Shown here piece after piece: positions 21,168 to 32,160 of a stretch of DNA of 64,000 bases; position 1 is the stretch's first letter, and the number at the start of each line of letters is the position of its first letter. The DNA comes from Schistocerca nitens. Lineage: Eukaryota; Arthropoda; Insecta; Orthoptera; Acrididae. Made by a program: the position numbers and the translations under genes. The notes under the pieces were generated by a model, which worked only from the letters and a program-made list of their open reading frames with translations, ran no database searches and had not been told where the DNA came from. The stretch lies in contig NC_064616.1 in assembly GCF_023898315.1 (NCBI RefSeq), positions 710,053,389-710,117,388 of the forward strand. The letters run 5' to 3'.

Positions 21168-22935
21168 ATGGCGTTACGAAGCACAGTGTGGGATTATTTT
21201 ATGCAGATGAATCCTGAGGAAATTAGATGTAACTTGTGCTCGGCAGTGTTGTCGTTTAAAAGTAGTTCAACCTCTTGCTTAAACAGATATTTGCGACATA
21301 AGCGTCCAACAGTTAATTTAAGTGAAACTCCTTCGAAACCAGTTTTTATTAATCTGGGCAGTGACGAAGTCAGTTCAACTTCCACAGCAACTGTTCAAGA
21401 ACCTGCCGGTTCAGTTATGGGTAGGTGTGGTGGACAAACAAAGATTACTGGATTTGCACCTAGACCTGTGCCTTCATCCAAGCGAGCCATAATACACGAA
21501 CAGATTTTAAGACTTGTTGTTAAAGAATATCTTCCGTTTAATGTAGTTGAGAGTGTAGAGTTTAGAAAAATGACTTATTTGTTAAATGAAAACTGTGTAC
21601 GTCCCTGTAGAAAAACTGTCTCCAAAGGCTTACTCTCTCAAGTGTTCAACAACACACTAATGTGAGTAAGATCTGCAGTGCAAGCTGCATCCTCGATCTG
21701 TATTACGACTGCTTGATAGAAATCTGTGAAAAATGAGAATTATATTGCAGTGACTGCTCACTTCATTGATGAAAACTGCAATCTGAAGTCATATTTGTTA
21801 TCTAGTTTTAAATTCCATAACAAGCATACAGCTGAAAACATTTCCAGTGGATTACAAAATGTGACTTCAACTTGGGGTATTACCAATAAAATTATAGCTT
21901 GCACTACAGATAATACACATAACATGATGAAGACAGTGATGATGTGCAAATGATGGCATCTACCTTGTTTTGCATTTACATTGGATTTGATTGTGGAAGT
22001 AAGCCTTGAACCTATACACAGGCAAGGACAAAAATGAAGTCAATAATGGAATTTTTCAAAAGAAGTCCTCAAGCATTTGAGAAATTACACAATATTCAGA
22101 AGCAAATGGGCTTGCGTATTTTAACGCCGAAACAAGATTGCCCTATGAGATGGAATGCCATGTATGAAATAGTTGACAGGCTTTTGAAAATCAAACAGCC
22201 TTTGCACCCTCGCCATCCTCAGTTTGGATTCGCAGACAAAACTGTCCAATGAAGACTAATCAGTTATTGAAAAATCTTGTGAAATACAATCTCCTTTTGA
22301 GCGTCACAACAGAAATTGGCAGCAAAAGAAATGTAACCTTGTCAAAAGTTATCTTATTAAGCAAAAGTTTACAAAGTCAGTGTGTGAGACTGAAGAACTC
22401 AGATTACAGCAATGAAGCCATTAATACAGTAAATGCTAAACTTGATGATGGAATCTGTACCCGCCTCGTTTAAAAGTTTGCAGATAAAGCAATTGCTTGT
22501 GGCACAACATTACTGGATCCTCGCTTCACAGAGTATGGATTTCCAAAACCTGGGCATCGATTAAAAGAAACAAAAGATGCCATAATTAACAAGTGCTGTT
22601 TAATACGACAGAAACCCACAAGGAGTTCTACAGACAATCCACCACATGCCAAACCAGCTGAGGTGAGGACATTCAACTCTAGCCGTGGCAACATTTGGCA
22701 AGGTTTTGACCAAGCTGTAGAGGGGTCGATCCAAAGTGTAGACATTCCACGTACTGCAAATATAGTCGAGCTTGATAAATATATGAAGATGCCAGATCAC
22801 AAGATCCACTGCTGTGGTGGAAAGAAAATCATGTGCTGTTTCCTCCGCTGTTTGAAATAATGAAACAACGTCTGTGTATTATGGCCACTTCTGTTCTATG
22901 TGGACGCAATTATCAAAGCAAGAGCAAACAATAAC
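21168..22935 (+). pseudogene. hAT (ZBED-like) transposase, broken (unit A)
   Basis: Starts with ATG at 21168. The first ~45 residues form a BED-type zinc finger (TVWDYFMQ, CNLC, and an LRH where unit B still has LRHNH). After a linker, KITGFAPRPVPSSKRAIIHEQILRLV leads into the hAT catalytic region, with FRKMTYLLNENCVRPCRKT and, in further frames, ITNKIIACTTDNTHNMMK and CPMRWNAMYEIVDRLL. Near the end LLWWKENHVLFPPLF and IMKQRLCIMATSV form the C-terminal dimerisation block. Stops and shifts at about 21663, 21950, 22250 and 22470 break it. Cut-and-paste transposase; clearly dead. Confidence 0.85.
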
Positions 22936-24317
22936 AGGCAGACGATCCCGTCCTTCAAGTGAAAAAGTATCAAAAATGATATTTCTAAACTACAACTTAG
23001 AACAGGCACAGTAGATCTACTCAGAAATGAAACAGTAAAATTTCAATGGATTTTGTTCTTCTCTGGACAATTTGCACTGAATTTGTATCCGACTGTATTT
23101 TGTTTAGTGCACTACATCTTACATGTAGCTACCTTAAAAGAACATATTTCTCAAATTTGTTGCACACAGGAGACACATGTCTGTTCACCATTCAGTGAGT
23201 TTAATTTCTTAAGTACGTTTATTTATGTGTTTGAGAATAATAATCGGATTTATGTATGTATATGTGTGTGTGTGTGTTTATTTTTGTAAATGTGCTATGT
23301 TTGGTTATTACACAATATAGGCGTTTTAATACTTGTGTATGATAAATAATTCTCAGGCAGTTCAACAACGGTACTTTGATACTTTTGTTTTTACGTTCGG
23401 AAACTGTGGTAAAAATTGCATTCCAATAACAATTTAACTTCATCTCTGCTGTCCTGGGGAAGTTTACAATAAAATGAAAATATATGTGCTTGCTGTGAGT
23501 ACTTGAGTGATCTCCATATGACTGACATCAAACAAACGTCTTTAGTTAAGTGGTGTAAAGCCAGATCTGCCTTGACGTAGGTATCACAAGGGCATTACAC
23601 TGTATGAATTGTTTTAAATTTTAGTCTGGATTTTATACTTCAAGGAAACATACTCTGTATTTCAGTTACCCTGAAATATTTTAACTTGTTTCCGGTTCTA
23701 TCAAGTGTACCTGTTCAGAGCTGTATTCAGCTGACTTGTGAATGTTTGATGAAAAACTGCCATACTAGACCATTGCGTTATGGACTCCAGTCTGTTACGG
23801 TAATTTTTTGATCTGCGTGCATCAGTCACTTTGCAGGCCTGCTCTGTGTGACAAATAACGGAAAATTTAACTGTAAGAAAAGTGTGAGTGGTACACTTAT
23901 AAATGTTAATTCAGTGCCTCGTTTCCCAGAATGCTATCTCAATAAATTACATCTTATGCCTTTTCAAGAGCACATACGGATTTTCACTCATAAAACCTAT
24001 CAAAATTAGGAGCTAGAATACAGGGAAACGAGTTTGGCAAACTCTACTATGTCAAACATACAAACACTGTCCTCAGCCAATTGAAAAGTATGAAAATCAC
24101 ACGACACGAAAGCGGCGGATTAGCTGCAGGAAATACAAAACTGCCAAGACACCTAAGTGAAAGTTTCATACTTTCTGCGATATGATTAGCGCTCTCGCAC
24201 CTCATTTGTGTTTGTATGGACACACTTATACAGTAGATATTAAAGACAATAAAATGTGTAGGTCTATTCGATTACTAAACACACACTATTTCACTGTTTC
24301 GAAACATTACATTGCAC
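22936..24317. other. 3' side of hAT relic; TG microsatellite
   Basis: AT-rich sequence with a short TG run at about 23261-23278. A CACTGTTTCGAAAC motif at 24292-24305 matches the repeats left of the transposase, so the hAT element may extend this far or beyond the following SINE. I could not fix terminal repeats or an 8-base duplication. Confidence 0.45.
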
Positions 24318-24330
24318 TAATCAATTTGTA

Positions 24331-24568
24331 CGGAGCGAGGTGGCGCAGTGGTTAGCACACTGGACTCGCATTCCGGAGGACGACGGTTCAATCCCGTCTC
24401 CGGCCATCCTGATTTAGGTTTTCCGTGATTTCCATAAATCGCTTCAGGCAAATGCCGGGATGGTTCCCTTTGAAAGGGCACGGCCGATTTCCTTCCCTCA
24501 CCCGAGCTTGCGCTCCGTCTCTAATGACCTCGTTGTCGACGGGACGTTAAACACTAATCTCCTCCTCC
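24331..24568 (+). mobile_element. SINE with Ala-type tRNA-like head (type 3)
   Basis: Starts GGAGCGAGGTGGCGCAGTGG (box A region), with box B GGTTCAATCCC, followed by a conserved body with CAGGCAAATGCCGGGATGG and GAAAGGGCACGGCCGA, and a short CTC/CTCCTA tail. Flanked by TAATCAATTTGTA (24318-24330) and TAATCACTTTGTA (24569-24581), one mismatch. A widespread insect SINE type from memory. Also in unit B at 47200-47437. Confidence 0.9.
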
Positions 24569-24714
24569 TAATCACTTTGTATCGAAACAGTTACAGTGCG
24601 CCCATATCTCATCTCCATTTTTCAACAAAGTTATATGGCAAAGATCGCCAACATGCGATCTAAGCCTCCAAAAATTCATATGGTGGGAGCAATCTATCCA
24701 ATCCACACATCTGC
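24569..24714. other. Right end of unit A, Jockey target site
   Basis: Short unique end of the duplicated unit, finishing in CACACATCTGC (24704-24714). The same site in unit B (47574-47583) receives the full-length Jockey element, with the matching right copy at 53079-53088. Confidence 0.8.
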
Positions 24715-25453
24715 TTTTTTTTTTTTTTTTTTTTCTTTATTGTGATTTCATTCCCCTGCCCCATACGGGCAGGGGAGGGCTGTCAGCAGCACAATCCGCC
24801 GCTCTTCAGCCGAGTGATATGACAATTAAAACAAGAATAAAATAAGACATACATAAGGAGGTAAAAAGGGGGAACATAAAACAGAGTAAGGGGAGAAAAT
24901 GGAGGTAAAAATACATTGATATGTAGACGTTCATTGGGGACAGTAAAAAAAGTCACCAGAAAGTTAAAAAACACAATTGGTGATTCTTAAAACACATGGA
25001 AGTCACTAGATGCACAGGCACAGGTTAAAAGTCGGCCACAGTATTAAAACACTCCGAAACAACACACTTAAAACCCACTCGGAGCACACACGACGAAGAA
25101 TAAAACTACCAGGTGGGACCTGCCGAGGGAAAGGGCAGAGAGGATGGAAAAGGAGGGGAGAGCATGGGGCAGCTGGGGAAGCGGCGGGAGGAAGGGAGGA
25201 GGGGAACCGTGGGTTCACGAAGAGGCAGGAGACACATGGGGCGGGAGAGGAAAAGGGAAGACAGGGCAGGAGGGAGCGCAGAGACACTGAAAGAAGGCAC
25301 AAGAGATGGAGGGGGAGGGGAAATCCGCTCAGAAGGAGGGAGGGGGAGGAGAGGGAGCCCTGAGGAGGAGGCAGGAAGAGGGGGTTAGAGTTGGTAGGAA
25401 GGGTAGATGTCAGGGCGAAGCTCATCATCCGGGAGCGGTAGACGGTGGAAGTT
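24715..25453 (-). mobile_element. Related Jockey LINE, short 3' fragment, unit A only
   Basis: Begins on the left with a poly(T) tail and an AATAAAG-type signal on the minus strand, followed by a 3' UTR similar but not identical to the other Jockey copies. It ends in the last codons of ORF2 (NFHRLPLPDDELRPDI). Flanked by CACACATCTGC at 24704-24714 and 25454-25464, so it has its own target-site duplication. It belongs to a different subfamily from the hybrid LINE next to it. Absent from unit B. Confidence 0.88.
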
Positions 25454-25464
25454 CACACATCTGC

Positions 25465-27853
25465 TTTTTTTTTTTTTTTTTTCCTTTATTGTATTTCAAT
25501 TCCCCATCGGGGCGGGCTGGCAGCAGCATAGGCGCTGCTCTTCAGCCGAAAGACATAGAACAAAACAACAGAAGACAGTTAAAAAACAGCAAAGGAGAGA
25601 ATAAGGTGAACATAGATATAAAAAAGGGGAACATCATGGAAGGCAATAGAAAAAAAAAACGGGGAGACTAAAATGGAGATAAAAAACTGTTTAAAAGTAG
25701 CACACACAAAAAGCCACACACTGCGACGGTTAAAAGAACACGAGGCACAGTATGACTGGAGCATAAAGGTAGCGACGTATGGCATAGCACATAATGTAAC
25801 ACTGACGGCGAACCTCAAGGCAGGACACAATTAAAATCACACCTCTTGACTCACACGAGAAACAGCACTAAACAACACTGATGTGGCACACTGATGAAGA
25901 GCAACACAGAGGATCTGCCAGGCGCTAGGAGATGAGGGAGACCTGAAGAAGGGAGGGAGGGGAAGAGATGGGGGAGGTGACCGGGGGGCGCGTGGAGGAG
26001 GGCCAGGGAGGGAGGGATGTGGGAAGGAGAGAGGCAAGTATGGGGTGCAGGGTTTCAGGGGAGGGGGGGACTGAGGAAAATCCGCTCTGGGAGAAGGAGG
26101 AAAGAGGGAAAGGGGCCCTGGGGAGTGGGGGGGGGGAACAAGGCCAGGTTATAGTTGGAAGGAAGGGTAGATGTCACGGCGAAGTTCGTCATCCGGGAGG
26201 GGGAGGCGTTGGAAATTACCCTGACGAAGGAGATGGAGGGTGTGGAGGTGGAGAGAGGGAGGGATACAGCGATAGAGGCGCGTCAACGGGCGGGGGGTGG
26301 AGAGGAAGGAGGAAACCAGAGGGTGGGGGGGATCAAGCCTGCGAACAATGTAAAGGATGCGGAGATGTTGGAGGAACAGGAGGAGGTGGGGGAAGGGGAT
26401 CAGTTCATACAGGAGCCGTGTGGGGGAAGGAAGGCGGATACGGAAGGCAAGGCGGAGCGCATGGCGTTCAAGGATTTGGAGGGCCTTGTAAAAGCGGGTG
26501 GGGGCGGAGATCCAGGCAACGCTGGCATAACAGAGGATAGGACGGATGAGGGATTTGTAGGTGTGGAGGATGGTAGAAGGATGCAAGCCCCATGTCCGGC
26601 CAGACAGGAGTTTCAGAAGGCGGAGGCGGGAATGGGCTTTCTGCTGGATGGTCAGGAGATGAGGGGTCCAGGTGAGGTGGCGGTCAAGGGTGAGGCCAAG
26701 GTATTTCAGGGTGGGGGTGAGTTGGATAGGACGACCATAAAGGGTGAGGTAGAAATCATGGAGGCGGAAGGAGCGAGTGGTGCGGCCTATGATGATTGCC
26801 TGGGTTTTGGAGGGGTTGAGACGGAGGAACCACTGGTTACACCAAGTGGTGAACTGGTTAAGGTGGGTTTGGAGGGTACGTTGAGACCGTTGAAGGGTAG
26901 GATAGAGAGCCAGGAAGGCGGTGTCATCAGCATACTGGAGAAGGTGGACTGGTGGGGGTGGCTTGGGCATATCAGCTGTATACAAGAGATAGAGGAGAGG
27001 GGAGAGGACAGAACCCTGGGGGACGCCAGCCGTGGGATAAAAGATACGGGAGTTGGTGTTGTGGAGGGTGACATAGGAAGGACGGTGCGAGAGGAAGGAA
27101 GCGATCAGACGGACAAAATTGATAGGCAGGGCGTAGGTTTGGAGTTTAAAGAGGAGACCGGGATGCCATACACGGTCATAGGCATTTTGGAGGTCAAGGG
27201 AAACAAAAATGGCGGAGCGACGGGAGTTGAGCTGGAGGGACAGAAGGTGAACAAGGTTGAGGAGTTGGTCGTCAGCAGAGAAGGAGGGTCGGAAGCCACA
27301 CTGGGTAAGGGGGAGGAGGTGGTGTTGAGCAAGCTGCTGATGGATACGGCGGGAGAGGATGGATTCAAAGACCTTACTGAAGACGGAGGTGAGGCAGATG
27401 GGACGATAGGAAGAGGCGGCAGAAGGGGGTTTGTTGGGTTTGAGGAATAAGAGGACGCGGGAGGTCTTCCACAGGTCAGGGTAGAAGCCAGTAGAGAGGA
27501 CGACATTATAGAGATGGGCGAGGACAGTCAGGAAGGAATAGGGGCTTTCGCGAAGGTGACGGTAGGTGACACAGTCGTGACCAGGGGCCGTGTTGCGTTT
27601 GGACCGGAGGATAAGTTTAATGTCTTGTGCTGTGATGGGAGTGTTTATGTCGGAGGGGGGCAACTGCCCCAAGTACTGGAGACTAGGAGCAAGAGGAGCG
27701 ACCGAGGTATCGGCACGTTCCATGACCGTGGGGAAAAGAGAATAATCAAAGTGGGGATCATCGGGGATGGAGAAGACCTCGGAAAGGTGGGAAGCGAAGT
27801 GGTTGGCCTTACTGAGGTTGTCAGGAAGTGGGCGATCGTTATGGAGAAGGGGG
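25465..27853 (-). mobile_element. Hybrid Jockey LINE joining units A and B
   Basis: A 5'-truncated Jockey copy with poly(T) at the left. Its two flanks do not match each other. The left flank CACACATCTGC is the site of the full-length LINE at 47584. The right flank TGACGTGTCGTC (27854-27865) is the site of the truncated LINE at 55513-57901. Internal variants agree: up to about 25686 it matches the 47584 copy (CCATCGGGGC, GGGGAGACTAAAA, six A's before CTGTTT), and from about 25777 it matches the 55513 copy (CGACGTATGG, TTGACTCACACG, GGCCAGGGAGGGAGG). It is a recombination product. Confidence 0.92.
26149..27853 (-). CDS. Jockey ORF2 fragment: reverse transcriptase and C-terminus
   Basis: Open without interruption from the LINE's truncated 5' end to the normal stop. 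It corresponds to residues about 373-940 of the full-length ORF2. It keeps reverse transcriptase motifs A (VSLDLQNAYDRVW), B (AGVPQGSVLSPLL) and C (QYADDTAFL) but lacks the endonuclease. An ATG frame continues from flanking DNA into it, which is chance at the junction. Not expected to support retrotransposition alone. Confidence 0.85.
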
Positions 27854-28874
27854 TGACGTGTCGTCAATTTCAAACTCCCTCTTAAGGGAACGAAATGTCT
27901 CACCACATATGAAGTCTCTTAAGGTAACACCACAGAGAAGTTGTAAATATAAGTTTTATACTACGATTCACTTCATAAATTCGGTAACGCATCTGACTTT
28001 ATTACGATGGTTGACCCTCCCTGTATAGGTGGAGACTGAAATGTCGTTAAAAGAGAGCGCTGCAACGAAAGAAACGCCAAGTAAAGAATCATATCCGTGG
28101 TGCCCCAGCCTTCGCCTACATCTGCCAGGTGGCGTGGTGCCACAGCCATCGCCTACATCCGCCAGGTGGCGTGTCACTGATATCAAACTGATGGGTTGAT
28201 TAATTAAATTGATCATGAGAGTCACTTTGCATGGTGAATAATTTTTCTTTTTCAGTAGTCGGATTAAACTCATGAGGAAGTTCAAATGGGAATCCCTGAA
28301 GGGGAGAAGGTGTTCTTTTTGAGGAACACTGTTAATAACCGACATTTGAACCTGACCACTAAAGGATTCTACCAACAGCAGTATACAATACACGTAAGGA
28401 CCGCGCTATTAAAAACACGATCACAATGACTATGTTACCATCACCCTGCATAAAAGGCGGTCTTGGTTTTACAGGCACACACAAGAGTCACTGATAGCGT
28501 TACACTTTCTGGTAGAAATTCTGTCTGCGATTTGGATTCAAGTCCCTCCATTCAACGACATGCTTGCGTTGGATCCTATGCAGACTCTCATACCTCTTTC
28601 TAACCTATATGGTACAGTAAAACTCCAACGGGGTTTCAGACGGTCCCTCTGGATCTTGTAACTGTTCCTCAGTCTCTGCCCCAGCCTCCCTGCAGCTTCA
28701 TCTATGTGATCGTCCCAATTTAAGTTGGAACTGAACGAAAGTCGGAGAGCGCTAAATCCACCATCTTCTGCAACCTGTGTAGAAATAGGTTGAGCCTAGT
28801 TAAACAACAGGCCCATCTTTTGACCACTCGGTGCAGATGGGAACAAGTGGTCGTATCGCCGTCAATGGTGTACG

Positions 28875-29291
28875 ATGTGCAAGGTCAGCGCCAAAACGAA
28901 GCTTTCTTCTGCAACAGGAGGTCGTAGTATAAGAAGACAGTACAAACAGTTACGGTCGGGTTTTTTATTGGGAAAATTAGGAAGATTCAACATCATACAG
29001 AAACTGGGAGAAAAACGAGGATTTTCCTACTGCAATGAGATGCATTACCAAACTACATTCAGGTACTACAGTCTGAAGGAGATCTGCGTCCCTGAGGGTG
29101 CATTCATGTCTGTCACCCAAACATTATATCGTCGTTATTTTGTACCATCCACCAGAGAAAAATTACGAACTATAAAAGCTCAGCTAACTTCATCCGACAG
29201 AGAACTCGATAAGTTTTTTATCACGTCTCTCTCTTCTGGTATATCGAAAACAAATACTGTCTGCATGTCGGCACCGAGCGTTTTGTGGTGA
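28875..29291 (+). CDS. Unrecognised 138-codon open frame (unit B)
   Basis: Same predicted protein as the frame at 3391-3807. No domain recognised. Confidence 0.15.
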   Translation: MCKVSAKTKLSSATGGRSIRRQYKQLRSGFLLGKLGRFNIIQKLGEKRGFSYCNEMHYQTTFRYYSLKEICVPEGAFMSVTQTLYRRYFVPSTREKLRTIKAQLTSSDRELDKFFITSLSSGISKTNTVCMSAPSVLW

Positions 29292-29665
29292 TCCTATTAG
29301 ATATAGATGGTATTGATCCATTGGAGCAGGTGGCCAGTAATGGAAGTCGCTTGCACAGACCAGTGTAAAGTTTCATCGCCTGTGCTGTAGGTGGACCATA
29401 TCACACGAACTATCAGTCAAAGAGGGTCCCTGTTTTGTTGCCTGATACATTGTTTTCTTTCTGCTGTAACATGCTTTGTACACTGCCATACACTTTGTTT
29501 TTTTCGCCATGACCATGAGGTCTGTATCGGGTTTCAAACTGACATTAACACGTTTTGATCCATTGTCTCTCACAGAAAACTGGACATTGCACGGGGTACA
29601 TCATGTTGCTGCTGCTCCACAATGGATGACTGGAATAAAAGACAGTCAAAATGTAAGGAAACTGG

Positions 29666-29858
29666 TTCAAATGGCTCTAAGCACTATGGGACTTAACATC
29701 TAAGATCATCAGTCCCCTAGACTTAGAACTATTTAAACCTAAGTAACCTAAGGATATCACACACATCCATGCCCAAGGCAAGAGTCGAACCTGCGATCGT
29801 AGCATCCGCGTGGTTCTAAACTGAAACGCCTAGAACCGCTCGACCACAGTGGACGGCA
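29666..29858 (-). mobile_element. tRNA-headed SINE (type 1), unit B
   Basis: Equivalent of 4182-4374, flanked by TAAGGAAACTGG at 29654-29665 and 29859-29870. Confidence 0.9.
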
Positions 29859-29870
29859 TAAGGAAACTGG

Positions 29871-31011
29871 AAGGGTTTTGCTGCAATGTGTAGCGTTTCC
29901 AAACATCTAATCTTTCACAGTGACGGGGTAGCTAATGGCTTGGTGTTCTGTTTCAACTGATCCCTCATATTGCAGTCATGTACACGATCATTTTTTCGGT
30001 GCTAGCCATCCCCAGAAGGTGTTGCCCCACCACTAAGACTCTTTCTCCATCTCAAACAAGCGATGTTAGTCAGTCATTATGTGGTAATCAACAGCGTACC
30101 AGTGGACAGATGGTATGGAAAAGACACCACCGATGTACCGTAATAAGAACCACAGTTGATAGTGTGATCAATTTTAGCAACTTTACCACTTTTTTACAAC
30201 GCCGACCAATGACACAGCAGTATACATCTGAATTTTTGTATCATGACTTAACCACCCCTCCTCTACTTTGCGAATGTCATTGCGAATGTAGATAGATGAC
30301 TGTGCAGTATGTCCATTCATTGTTAATTCTCGAAAGTATACACCAAAGCACGCCACACAGCAATCTACATATTTTTAGCATTTCGATCGTAGCGCGTAAT
30401 TTGAGATTACGATTGCCTATCGTACCCTATGCGGACGGGAGTTACAGAGCATTCTCGCATTCTTAGGAGGAGGTTAGGGACTGAAAGATCTCCTCGCATT
30501 GTCTTTGACCAACGCTCCCTGAAACACTGTCACCGATTTACTCTGCAGCTGACCAGAAGTAGATCGCTACATTCAACATTTCGTGATGGACCAGAGTGAA
30601 CCTAGTCCTTAACTGCTGTCCCGCACCCATTTAAGAGCACAAGATTTCTGAAGATGCGCAAATGTCGAGGAGGTTAGCACCCCTTGTCGGTGTAAAGTAA
30701 ATATGAAAGTGTTGTGATGATACAATAGACAGTTAAGAACAAGAAACGGGTGGTTTTCATGCCTGATGGAGCTCCAGACAGACGGACTTTGAAGCATTTT
30801 ATGTAAATCAACTGCACTATCAATTTTAAACTATTGTTCTATTGTCTGAGGTCAGTACCAAGAAGTTATTGGTAAGAGAGAACATAAACAATCGCACTCC
30901 TAAGGCTGCACGGTTCTGCTCTTAAAACAATCTATAATGTTAGATCGTTGCGGTTTCCGACCTATTGGTTGTGTGGAATGCAACGCTGTTACTATTCCAA
31001 TGTAAGAAATA
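29871..31011. other. Unit B spacer with unfilled RTE site
   Basis: Nothing recognised except the single TCTACAT at 30364-30370, the empty form of the site occupied by the RTE LINE in unit A. Confidence 0.6.
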
Positions 31012-31013
31012 TA

Positions 31014-32158
31014 CACTAAAGCGCCAAAAAACAGGTATAGGCATGCATATTCAAATACAGAGATATGTAAACAGGCAGAATGGTGCACTGCGAGAGACAA
31101 CAAGTCTGCCTGTGTGAGACAACAAGTTCAAAAGTGAGTTTGAACGTGGTGTTATAGTCGGCAAACAAGCATGGGACACAGCATCTCCGAGGTAGAGATG
31201 AGGTGGGGATTTTCCCATATGACCATTTCAAGAGTGTACTGTGAATATCAGGAATCTGATAAAACATCATATCTCCGACATCGCTGTGGCCAGAAAAAAT
31301 CCTGCAAGAATGGGACCAACGATGACTGAAGTGCTACCCTTCCACAAATTGCTGCGTTTTCAGAGCTGGTCCATCAACAAGTGTCAGCGTGCAAACCACT
31401 CAATGAAACATCATCGATATGGGCTTTCGGAGCGGAAGGTCCACTCGTGTACCCTTGATGACTGGACAACACAAAGCTTTACGCCTAGCTTGGGCCCGTC
31501 AAAACCGACATTGGACTGTTGACGACTGGAAACATGTTGCCTTGTCGGACGAGTCTCGTTTCAAATTTTATCGAGCAGATGGACATGTACGGGTATGGAG
31601 GCAACCTCATGAATCCTTTGACCCTGCATGTCAGCAGGGCACTGTTCAAACTGGTGGAGGCTATGTAATGGTGTGGGGCGTGTGCAGTTGGAATGATATG
31701 GGACCCCTGATAAGTCTAGATGCGACTCTGGCAGGAGGCACTTACGTAAGCATCCTGTCTGCTTACCTGCATCCATTCATGTCCATTGTGCATTCCGACG
31801 GAATTGGGCAATTCCAACAGAACAATGCGAGACCCCGCACGTCCAGAATTGCTACAGAGTGGCTCCAGGAACACTCTTCTGAGTTTACACACTTCCGTTG
31901 CCCACCAGACTCTCCAGACATTAACATTATTGAGCATATCTGGGATGCCTTGCAATGTGCTGTTCAGAAGAGATCTCCAATCCTTCGCACTCTTACGGAT
32001 TTATGGACAGCCCTGCAGTATTCAGGGTGTCCATTTCCTCCAGTACTACTTCAGGCATTAGTCGAGTCCACGCCACATCGTGTTGCAGCACCTCTGCTTG
32101 TCCGCGGGGGCCGTACACGACATTAGGCGAGTGTAGCAGATTCTTTGGCTCTTCAGTG
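31014..32158 (+). mobile_element. Tc1/mariner relic 1 (unit B)
   Basis: Same insertion as 7904-9306, with TA at 31012-31013 and 32159-32160. A 258-base deletion (between 31133 and 31134) removed nearly the whole SINE and the following transposase start. Seven SINE bases (TTCAAAA) remain, so the SINE was there first. The DDE-domain frame is at 31419-32126 with the same Asn in place of the second Asp; here the Glu block reads IIEHIWDAL. Confidence 0.9.
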
Positions 32159-32160
32159 TA

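Larger units (their letters stand above)
2381..24714. repeat. Segmental duplication, unit A
   Basis: First copy of the duplicated segment, about 22.3 kb. It aligns end to end with 27865-47583 (unit B), and its first part aligns with 57913-64000 (unit C), with only scattered base differences. It differs from B by an RTE LINE at 4887-7253, a SINE at 17307-17524, absence of a SINE at 11570-11582, a 50-base deletion near 16975, and retention of 258 bases that B has lost in the first Tc1 relic. The right end is the site CACACATCTGC, where Jockey elements are inserted. Confidence 0.95.

Noticed and set aside
25968-26540. Gly-rich plus-strand frame (also 48179-48673 and 56016-56588)
   Set aside because: Low-complexity complement of the Jockey 3' UTR and ORF2 end, with no domain.
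26149-27906. 585-codon frame starting in the flank and reading into the truncated Jockey ORF2 (also at 56197-57954)
   Set aside because: The first codons are flanking DNA past the truncation point, which happen to be in frame. It is not a new fusion gene; only the LINE part is annotated.
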